DNA of 37,551 bases from JBFMFH01 sp040752275 (lineage in GTDB: Bacteria > Acidobacteriota > Vicinamibacteria > Vicinamibacterales > JAKQTR01): the NCBI GenBank assembly GCA_040752275.1, contig JBFMFH010000059.1:1-37551 (forward strand). Direction: 5' to 3'. Positions 15,831 to 22,058 of the stretch are shown here, in pieces. Each line of letters starts with the position of its first letter. The stretch's first letter is position 1. The notes below the pieces were generated by a model that worked only from the letters and a program-made list of their open reading frames with translations, did no database searches and was not told the origin of the DNA. The position numbers and the translations under genes were made by a program.

Positions 15831-16082
15831 CACCAAACGGACCTGTCGACCGCCGACATCCTGCGGGGTGCGTGTGCGCTCCGCATGCGACCCGTCCTGA
15901 TGACGGCCCTGGTGGCTTCACTGGGCTTCGTCCCGATGGCCCTCGCCACGGGCTCCGGCGCCGAAGTCCAGCGCCCGCTTGCCACGGTGGTGATCGGTAG
16001 CCTGATCACCTCGATTATCCTGACGCTCTTCATCCTTCCGACCGTCTGCAGCATCTTCCGCCGCAACCCGGTGGAGGCCTAG
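15831..16082 (+). pseudogene. C-terminal remnant of a CzcA-type RND pump
   Basis: The reading DILRGACALRMRPVLMTA, through GFVPMALATGSGAEVQRPLA and SLITSIILTLFILPTVCSIF, is the last ~75 residues of a heavy-metal RND pump (the end of TM10 loop, TM11 and TM12). The homologous reading begins at about 15834-15852 and stops at 16080-16082. The other ~950 residues are absent: upstream is the PadR gene on the opposite strand. It is closer to typical CzcA ends than to either intact pump in the window, so it is not a recent partial copy of them. An in-frame ATG at 15885 could express 65 residues, but function is unlikely. Confidence 0.8.
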
Positions 16083-16188
16083 GAGGGGGCAGAGCAAGCT
16101 GGCGAGGCGGTCGCCAACGGCCGGATGAACACCCTTGGGCCGGCGCCTGCCCGGGAATCCCGTCCCTGGAGACCACGACGACGGAGAG

Positions 16189-16235
16189 TGTCTGACTTCA
16201 AACAGGAATCGTCGAAAGCTGTCTGATTTCCCACA
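16189..16235 (+). promoter_or_regulatory. paired enhancer sites (UAS) for the NtrC-type regulator, locus 1
   Basis: TGTCTGACTTCAAACA (16189-16204) and TGTCTGATTTCCCACA (16220-16235) are 31 bp apart start to start, about three helical turns. Both fit (T/C)GTCTGANNNCNNAC(A/G), shared with the pair at 20572-20617. They lie about 110-140 bp upstream of the -12 element at 16335, the usual place for sigma-54 enhancers. Confidence 0.75.
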
Positions 16236-16321
16236 ATCGGGACGACACCGAGGTGAAGTCTCACGCTTGCGGGCGGGATCGAATCGTGCGGCAAACAGGC
16301 GGAATTGACCCTGGCGCGGGC

Positions 16322-16337
16322 TGGTATGCCCATTGCT
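16322..16337 (+). promoter_or_regulatory. sigma-54 (-24/-12) promoter, locus 1
   Basis: TGGTATGCCCATTGCT matches TGGCAYRNNNNTTGCW at all but one position, with GG (16323-16324) and GC (16335-16336) 10 bp apart. Transcription would start near 16348, leaving a leader of about 100 nt before the ATG at 16452. The 16083-16451 gap holds only this promoter and its enhancer pair. Confidence 0.8.
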
Positions 16338-16451
16338 TCACCAGTTGCCGGTGGAGCGAGCCCCGACTCCACCACGGCCGGAGAGTGCCCCCATCTCCGG
16401 CCCCCTCGAGAGCCCGCGAGCTCTCGACCACGCGCGGGCAAGGAGAGACCG

Positions 16452-16964
16452 ATGAAGACAAGAGATGTTGGATTCTCGCTGTTGATTCTGGCCGCCGGCT
16501 TGGTGGGCCTGCTGTTCACCAGCTGCGCTGTCGCCGCCGCTCAGATGCACCAGGGACAGGTGCAGACCGGCCAGACGGCCGGACATCAGCACGGCACCCA
16601 GACCATGCAGGGCGCACAGGCCACGATGATGTCCACACAGCAGATGATGCAGAACGTGGACGCCATGATGAAGAACGCCACGAGCAACATGCAGAACCTG
16701 GCATCCATGCACCAGGGCATGGGCGGGACCCAGCCGAACACACAGATGTTCTCGGCCATGCAGGGCCTGCTCGGCCACATGAAGCAGTTGCAGGGGTCCA
16801 TGAACGAGTGGATGAAGAACCCACAGGCGATGCACGACGAAGCCGGCATGAAGTCGTTCCAGGAGGCCTGCGGAAACCTCGAGCAGATGACTCGCTCGTT
16901 CGAAGAGATGACCAAGCACATGAACGAGGTCATGAAGGGATCCGGCCATGGCCCGAAGCGCTAG
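16452..16964 (+). CDS. Met-rich exported protein, probable periplasmic Cu(I)/Ag(I) binder
   Basis: This encodes 170 residues: an N-terminal hydrophobic export helix (about 8-30), then an alpha-helical body with methionines throughout. Examples are QATMMSTQQMMQNVDAMMKN, MHQGMGG, MFSAMQGLLGHMKQ, MNEWMKN and MTRSFEEMTKHMNEVMKG. Some histidines accompany them (GHQHG, MHQ). Methionine clusters are typical of periplasmic proteins that hold Cu(I) or Ag(I). I start at ATG 16452, with AAGGAGAG upstream; the longer frame from 16305 has no support. The gene sits behind a sigma-54 promoter, and its end overlaps the next start by 17 bp. Position beside an NtrB/NtrC-type pair recalls zraP, but I see no clear homology to ZraP. 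The copper role is inferred from composition and neighbours. Confidence 0.78.
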   Translation: MKTRDVGFSLLILAAGLVGLLFTSCAVAAAQMHQGQVQTGQTAGHQHGTQTMQGAQATMMSTQQMMQNVDAMMKNATSNMQNLASMHQGMGGTQPNTQMFSAMQGLLGHMKQLQGSMNEWMKNPQAMHDEAGMKSFQEACGNLEQMTRSFEEMTKHMNEVMKGSGHGPKR

Positions 16965-17853
16965 CGAGAGCGTGCTGCGGATTCTCGCGAGCGTCGCTCT
17001 CGTCACCGGTCTGGCCTCGCCCGCTGCCGCCCAAGGCACCACGGTCTCGGCAGGCGTCAACATCCGCGCCCTGACCGGCTCGTTCGGAAGCACTCAGACC
17101 ACGACGCTGTTCTACGCACCGGCGACGCTGCAGATCAACACGGGCCGGCTCGAGTTGATCGGATACTTCCCGTGGCTCAGCCTCGACAATGCGACGGTCG
17201 TGCCTTCTCAAGGAGGCTTCATCCCGATGCGCGGTACCATGGCGGGCGCCCCGGGAACCGGCCTTCCGATGGGCGGGGCCATGGGCGGCATGATGGGGGG
17301 ACCACAGGGGATCGTCAGCCCGCCCGGTGCGCCGCCGGCCCTTCCGGACGTCAGCACCCGATTGTCCGGCATCGGAGATCTTGTCGTCGGTGCCGGCTAC
17401 AGGGTCGTTGACGACTCCGCCCGAGGGCTGCAGGTTGTCGCCAGCACGCGAATCAAGATCCCAACGGCATCGGCGGAGACAGGGCTTGGAACAGGAAGGC
17501 GGGACATCGCGTTTCTGGGCACGATCCGAAAGCAGTCTGCCAATGGATGGATCTCCGCCGAGGGCGGTTACATCGTGGTCGGCGACCCGACAGGCATCGA
17601 CCTGCGCAATTCAGTGCTGTGGAGTGTAGGCGCCGGGCGGCGGCTTCAGCGCCGCTTGTACCTGTTGATGTCGGCCGCCGGCAGTACGGCCATCGTGCCG
17701 GAGTTCGGTGCTCCTGTCGAAGTCGGCGCTGGTATCGGCATTGCCCTCGGCGGGCGTCTGAATCTGACGGTTGTGCCATCGGTCGGCTTGACCGACGCAA
17801 GCCCGCGCGCCGCCCTGACGATCGGATTCTCCACCGACCTGACCAGGCGGTAG
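16948..17853 (+). CDS. outer-membrane barrel with a Met/Gly-rich loop
   Basis: This encodes 301 residues with a signal peptide ending ASPAAAQ (residue ~29), then strands typical of a transporter-type outer-membrane barrel (IGDLVVGAGYRVV, SVLWSVGAGRRLQRR, AALTIGFSTDL). Between about residues 92 and 130 is a loop rich in Met, Gly and Pro (MRGTMAGAPGTGLPMGGAMGG, then MMGGPQG), unusual in a barrel and suited to soft metals. It starts inside the end of the Met-rich protein gene (17-bp overlap), so the two are co-translated from the sigma-54 message. A role in metal passage or binding at the outer membrane is inference. No exact family name can be given. Confidence 0.75.
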   Translation: MARSASESVLRILASVALVTGLASPAAAQGTTVSAGVNIRALTGSFGSTQTTTLFYAPATLQINTGRLELIGYFPWLSLDNATVVPSQGGFIPMRGTMAGAPGTGLPMGGAMGGMMGGPQGIVSPPGAPPALPDVSTRLSGIGDLVVGAGYRVVDDSARGLQVVASTRIKIPTASAETGLGTGRRDIAFLGTIRKQSANGWISAEGGYIVVGDPTGIDLRNSVLWSVGAGRRLQRRLYLLMSAAGSTAIVPEFGAPVEVGAGIGIALGGRLNLTVVPSVGLTDASPRAALTIGFSTDLTRR

Positions 17854-17955
17854 CGACGGCCTTGAGGCCGGACCGGTTCGAGGGCAGGGTACGCGTAAGT
17901 CCGGCCGCGGTGGCGCGGCGGTGCTACCATGCCACGTGATGGCACGGAGCACCGC

Positions 17956-19074
17956 GTGACACACTCCAAGCTCACGGCCGGTGTGGTGTTTCGACGATGG
18001 ATCGCCCTGCTGTCCGGGTTGCTCGCCGTCTCGATCCTGCACTACACCACAAACCCGGCCGAGGCATGGCTTCACAATATCTATCAGCGCCTGTACTACG
18101 CGCCGATCGTGTTGGGCGCCTACTGGTTCGGCGTACGTGGAGGGCTGCTGACCGCCCTTGCCGCTGCCCTGGCGTACTGGCCGCACATTCACTACACCTG
18201 GGGCGCCAACGCGCCGTATGCGGCGAGCCAGTACGCCGAATTGGTGATCTTCCAGGCGGCTGGCCTCCTCGTCGGGTTCCTGGCCGATGCTCAGCGACGA
18301 CTCACGTGGCAGTATCAGGCTGCGGCGGCATCGCTCGAGGTCGCGAACCGCGACCTGAGGGAATCCCAGGCCCACCTGATGCGGGCTGACCGATTGTCGG
18401 CACTCGGAGAGGTCGCGGCGGGTCTGGCCCACGAGGTCCGCAACCCCCTGGCTAGCGTCGAAGGCGCTCTCGAGATCGTCGCGTCGAGAGTGGCGGCCGA
18501 CACGCCCGAGGCGGAGTTCACCAGCATTGCCCGCCGTGAACTGCGACGCCTGGAGACCCTGCTGAGCGAATTCCTCTCGTATGCCCGCCCGCGAGGGCCC
18601 GAGCTACGCCGGGCGAGTCTCCACGACGTGATCGAACACGTGGTACTGCTCATCAAGCCCGAGGCCGAGCGGGCCAGCGTGGCCGTCGTCAGAGAAGAAG
18701 CCGTGCGACTGCCGGACGTGCACATGGATCCCGAGCAGATCCGGCAGGTGCTGTTCAACATCGTGCTGAACGGGATCCAGGCCAGCCCAGAGCGGACCAC
18801 GCTGACGATCCGAACCGGCCTTGCCGCCCAGTGGGCGGTCGTCGAAGTCCAAGACAGCGGACCCGGCATACCGGCCGGGCAGCGCGAGCGGCTGTTCGAT
18901 CCGTTCTTCACGACAAAGAGCCATGGCACTGGCCTGGGTCTTGCTGTCTCTCAGCGCATCGTCACGGCACATGGCGGACGCATCGACATCGACGATGGCC
19001 AGCCACCAGGTGCCGTCGTCCGACTCGTGCTTCCCCTGCCCACCCGGACGGGTGCCGCCACCGGACAGTCGTGA
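17956..19074 (+). CDS. membrane sensor histidine kinase, NtrB/ZraS-like
   Basis: This encodes 372 residues. Three to four transmembrane helices occupy about residues 5-100 (RWIALLSGLLAVSILHYTTN, RLYYAPIVLGAYWFGVRGGL, PHIHYTWG) with little periplasmic domain. His and Tyr residues near the membrane might bind the signal. A coiled linker leads to the HisKA box GLAHEVRNPL with His159. The ATPase domain has N272 (NIVLNGIQ), DSGPGIP at about 300 and GTGLGLAVSQ. I prefer the GTG at 17956, with GGAG 6 nt upstream, over the ATG at 17929, which lies inside a TACCAT -10-like sequence. The regulator gene follows after 18 bp. The kinase class is the one paired with sigma-54 activators. Confidence 0.87.
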   Translation: MTHSKLTAGVVFRRWIALLSGLLAVSILHYTTNPAEAWLHNIYQRLYYAPIVLGAYWFGVRGGLLTALAAALAYWPHIHYTWGANAPYAASQYAELVIFQAAGLLVGFLADAQRRLTWQYQAAAASLEVANRDLRESQAHLMRADRLSALGEVAAGLAHEVRNPLASVEGALEIVASRVAADTPEAEFTSIARRELRRLETLLSEFLSYARPRGPELRRASLHDVIEHVVLLIKPEAERASVAVVREEAVRLPDVHMDPEQIRQVLFNIVLNGIQASPERTTLTIRTGLAAQWAVVEVQDSGPGIPAGQRERLFDPFFTTKSHGTGLGLAVSQRIVTAHGGRIDIDDGQPPGAVVRLVLPLPTRTGAATGQS

Positions 19075-19092
19075 CGACCCTGAGGTGAACCC

Positions 19093-20487
19093 ATGCCTGA
19101 CGACCGACGCATCCTGCTGGTCGACGACGATGAGAGTCTGCGGCGAGTGACGCAGTACACACTGGCGGAAGAAGGCTACGGTGTGCTCACCGCCGCCGAC
19201 GGGCAGGAAGGGCTCGAGCGGTTCCAGTCGGCGGATATCGACCTCGTGCTCACCGACGTCCGCATGCCGGGCATGGACGGCATGGAGCTGCTGGCTCGAT
19301 TGAAGGCGATGCGACCCGATCTTCCGATCGTCATGCTGACCGCGCACGGAACGATTGAAGCGGCGGTCGAGGCGATGCAGTTGGGCGCATTCGACTATCT
19401 GACGAAACCATTTTCGCGCGACCAGCTCAGGGCGAGCGTGCGCAAGGCACTCGAGATCGCCGAACTGAAGTCGGAGAACAGGCGCCTCCGGCAGATGGTC
19501 AGCGACCGGTTCTCGTTCTCGGCTCTGATTGCCGGCTCGCGGGCCATGCGGGAGGTCACCGACGTCGCCGCGCGCGTGGCGCAGAGCGACGCCACGGTAC
19601 TCCTGCGTGGCGAGAGCGGAACAGGAAAAGAACTGCTGGCCAAGGCCATCCACATCCACAGCGAGCGAGCCCGCCGGCCGTTCATTCCTGTCAACTGCGC
19701 CGCCATTCCCGAGAACCTGATCGAGTCAGAACTGTTCGGCCACCGTAAGGGCGCGTTCACGGGCGCGATATCGGACAAGCAAGGCAAGTTCGAGGCTGCC
19801 GACGGCGGGACCATCTTCCTCGACGAAGTCGGAGACCTGCCACAGGTCCTTCAAGTGAAGATCCTGCGGGTCCTCCAGGAGCGCGAGATCGACAAGGTCG
19901 GCGACACGACGCCCAGGAGGGTGGACGTGCGCGTGATCGCGGCCACGAATCGGGACCTCGACAAGATGATTCGCGAGGGGACCTTCCGCGAGGACCTCTA
20001 CTACAGACTTGCCGTGGTACCCATCCGCATCCCGCCACTCCGGGAACGCACCGACGATATCCCGTTGCTCGTCGAACGCTTCCTGACCAAACACGGCGAT
20101 CGACTCGGCCGATCTGGTCCACCGGCAGTGGCCAAGGCCGTCTACTCCGCGCTCAACGTCTACACGTGGCCCGGGAACGTCCGGGAACTGGAGAACGTGA
20201 TCGAGCGGGCACTCGTCCTCGACAAGGACGGTATCATCGATCTCGACGACCTGCCGGAGCGCTTGGTCTCCCAGGAGCGACGGTTCGGCAACGTCCGCGT
20301 CGAGCTGCCCGACGACGGCATCTCCCTCGATACCGTTGAACGCGACCTGATCGTCGCCGCTCTCGACAAGCACGACTGGAACCAGACCCGCGCCGCCGCC
20401 TACCTTGCCATCACGCGCAGCGCCCTCCTGTATCGGATGGAGAAGTACGGCATTCAGAGACAGAAGACAGAAGATACAAGACAGTAG
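19093..20487 (+). CDS. NtrC-family sigma-54-dependent response regulator
   Basis: This 464-residue activator has three intact domains. The receiver spans about 1-120, with phospho-acceptor Asp55 in LTDVRMPGMDG and Lys in YLTKPF. The AAA+ domain covers about 145-380, with Walker A GESGTGKE at 173 and the sigma-54-contacting loop GAFTGA at 220-225. The Fis-type HTH is NQTRAAAYLAITRSALLYRM near the end. An intact GAFTGA means it should open sigma-54 promoters, and two such promoters with matching enhancer pairs lie at 16322 and 20725, flanking the kinase/regulator genes. The final ten codons and the stop fall in a GACAG-type simple repeat, so the extreme C-terminus is probably variable between strains. 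Confidence 0.92.
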   Translation: MPDDRRILLVDDDESLRRVTQYTLAEEGYGVLTAADGQEGLERFQSADIDLVLTDVRMPGMDGMELLARLKAMRPDLPIVMLTAHGTIEAAVEAMQLGAFDYLTKPFSRDQLRASVRKALEIAELKSENRRLRQMVSDRFSFSALIAGSRAMREVTDVAARVAQSDATVLLRGESGTGKELLAKAIHIHSERARRPFIPVNCAAIPENLIESELFGHRKGAFTGAISDKQGKFEAADGGTIFLDEVGDLPQVLQVKILRVLQEREIDKVGDTTPRRVDVRVIAATNRDLDKMIREGTFREDLYYRLAVVPIRIPPLRERTDDIPLLVERFLTKHGDRLGRSGPPAVAKAVYSALNVYTWPGNVRELENVIERALVLDKDGIIDLDDLPERLVSQERRFGNVRVELPDDGISLDTVERDLIVAALDKHDWNQTRAAAYLAITRSALLYRMEKYGIQRQKTEDTRQ

Positions 20488-20500
20488 ACAGTAGACAGTA
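20459..20500. repeat. GACAGTA/AGACAGA simple repeat
   Basis: Three perfect tandem GACAGTA units (20480-20500) follow AGACAGA-type repeats. The repeat encodes the tail and stop codon of the regulator gene. A similar tract lies at 29727-29850. Confidence 0.75.
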
Positions 20501-20571
20501 GAAGACAATAGCCAGCCCCGGGGGGCGCGATTCATGGAGGTCGCGACGGGCGCCACGAGGCCGATGGCTGC

Positions 20572-20617
20572 TGTCTGAAGACAGACAGTGCCGCGCCCAG
20601 TCGTCTGAAAACGGACG
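20572..20617 (+). promoter_or_regulatory. paired enhancer sites (UAS), locus 2
   Basis: TGTCTGAAGACAGACA (20572-20587) has perfect 6-bp arms. CGTCTGAAAACGGACG (20602-20617) has one arm mismatch. They are 30 bp apart start to start and share GTCTGA-N3-C-N2-AC with the pair at 16189-16235. The second is centred about 130 bp before the -12 element at 20738. Confidence 0.72.
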
Positions 20618-20644
20618 CTGGCACCGGTCCCGCAGATTGCCACT

Positions 20645-20721
20645 CCCGCTCTTTTCCCGCTCTGCTCGCGCTCTTGCCCGGCTTTCGACCCGCTCTACTC
20701 CCGCTCTTGTCCGGGTCTCGA
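20645..20721. repeat. seven tandem copies of an 11-bp repeat
   Basis: Consensus CCCGCTCTTGT, read in consecutive 11-bp steps from 20645. Copies 1, 2, 5 and 6 share CCCGCTCT; copies 3, 4 and 7 are degenerate. The array exactly fills the DNA between the enhancer pair and the sigma-54 promoter. An 11-bp period is close to one helical turn. Confidence 0.8.
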
Positions 20722-20724
20722 GCT

Positions 20725-20740
20725 GGGCATGGGTCTTGCT
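20725..20740 (+). promoter_or_regulatory. sigma-54 (-24/-12) promoter of the Cus operon, locus 2
   Basis: GGGCATGGGTCTTGCT matches the TGGCAYRNNNNTTGCW consensus at 15 of 16 positions, with GG (20726-20727) and GC (20738-20739) 10 bp apart. Transcription would begin near 20751, which argues against starts for the TolC-type gene upstream of that point. Confidence 0.78.
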
Positions 20741-20777
20741 CTCCAGCACTCCGATGACACGACGGTCTTTCAGCATG

Positions 20778-22040
20778 CGCGCGGCATCGGTACCGATGGC
20801 GGTGATTCTAAACCTCCTGACTCAGGCGGGGGTGGGGCAGGCGCAGCCAGCGGCCGAGCCCGTCGAGCAACTCGTTGCGCGGGCGCTGGCGCGTGCCCCG
20901 TCGATTGCGGCGAGGCGTACACGGATTGACGCGGCGACGACGGCGCTTGCGGCCTCCGATGCGCTGCCCGACCCGATGGTCGAGTTCGAATATCGAGCAG
21001 GCGGGTTCCCCCGCTACACGATCGGGACCGAACCCGGATCGATGTTGGGAGCGTCCGTTCGCCAGAGTCTCCTGAGCACGGGCCGGAGAGCGTCGCGGCG
21101 GGCCGTGGCGGACGCGGAGATCGACCAGAGCCTGGCGGACCTGACGTTCTGGGCGACGACGCTGGCGACCTCGGTGCGGACGCTCTACGCCCGACTGTTC
21201 GCCATCGACCGCGAGCGCGAGACGCTCGAGGATGCACGCGAGCTGCTCAAGATGCTCGAGGCCACGGCCACCGCGCGCTACGCGGCCGGGGAATCGGACC
21301 AGGCCAGCGTGCTACGCGTGCAGCTCGAGCAGTCCAGGCTTGGCGAGCGAATCGCGGACCTCGAGAACGACCGCGTCGCGGTGCAGGCGGCTTTGAACCG
21401 GCTGATGGACGAGCCCCCCGAGACGCAGCTCAGTACCGCCAGAGAGCTTCCGTCGCCGGCTGCAGAGACGGGGACGGCCGCCGGGCGGATCTCGCTCGAC
21501 GGGTCGCCCGAAATCGCGGTGCGGAAGGCCCAGATTGCGGTGGCATCCGAGCGGGTCGCGGCGGCGAAACAGGAACTGCGTCCAAGCTGGAGCGTCGGCG
21601 TCGGTTTGTTCTGGCAGGGTGGCTGGGATCGGATGGCGACTTTCAACGTCGGCGTCGAGCTGCCGTTCTGGAAGAAGCGCAAGGAGCTGCCGCTCATAGC
21701 GGCGGCCGAGCACCGGAAGCGCGCGGCCGAACTCGACCTGGCCGACACCTCGGCGGGGCTGCAGGCGGAGGTCCTCCGTCTCGTCGAGGCCAGGAAGACT
21801 GCCGAGGCCCAGATTGGACGGTACGAGTCGGCGATTCTGCCTCAGAACTCGGCCGCTCTCGATGCGACGCGCACCAGCTACCTCGTCGGCCGGGGAGACT
21901 TCGTGTCTGTCCTCGAGGAGTTCCGGAACTGGATCGAGATTCGCGTCGGACTGGCCCGCCGCCAAGCGGATCGCTACGCGGCGGAGGTGCGGCTCGCGGC
22001 GCTCCTGGCTCCGCAGACCGGGGCCATGTCCGCGAAGTGA
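20778..22040 (+). CDS. CusC/TolC-type outer-membrane efflux protein
   Basis: This encodes 420 residues from the ATG at 20778, the first start well inside the message predicted from the sigma-54 promoter. Alternatives are 20754 and 20796; none has a good Shine-Dalgarno. The signal peptide is MRAASVPMAVILNLLTQAGV, ending VGQAQ. The body has two OEP repeats with long Ala/Glu/Arg helices; EYRAGGFPRYTIGTEPGSML and VGVELPFWKKRKELPLIAA are strand or turn segments typical of metal-efflux ducts. It forms the outer-membrane channel for the CusB- and CusA-type proteins encoded downstream. The next gene starts 18 bp later, with a five-codon ORF (ATG 22045) ending across that start. Confidence 0.87.
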   Translation, partial: RAASVPMAVILNLLTQAGVGQAQPAAEPVEQLVARALARAPSIAARRTRIDAATTALAASDALPDPMVEFEYRAGGFPRYTIGTEPGSMLGASVRQSLLSTGRRASRRAVADAEIDQSLADLTFWATTLATSVRTLYARLFAIDRERETLEDARELLKMLEATATARYAAGESDQASVLRVQLEQSRLGERIADLENDRVAVQAALNRLMDEPPETQLSTARELPSPAAETGTAAGRISLDGSPEIAVRKAQIAVASERVAAAKQELRPSWSVGVGLFWQGGWDRMATFNVGVELPFWKKRKELPLIAAAEHRKRAAELDLADTSAGLQAEVLRLVEARKTAEAQIGRYESAILPQNSAALDATRTSYLVGRGDFVSVLEEFRNWIEIRVGLARRQADRYAAEVRLAALLAPQTGAMSAK

Positions 22041-22058
22041 CGAGATGAAGGTGAGTGT

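Noticed and set aside
17858..17906. Hairpins GGCC-TTGA-GGCC and GGCCGGAC/GTCCGGCC before the kinase gene as a terminator or attenuator
   Set aside because: Stems are short or the loop long, there is no U-tract, and such palindromes arise easily in GC-rich spacers; too weak to list.
20619..20634. TGGCACCGGTCCCGCA as a sigma-54 promoter
   Set aside because: GG and GC spacing is right, but the TT before GC and one more position are wrong, and it would touch the enhancer pair directly. The site at 20725-20740 fits better in sequence and distance.
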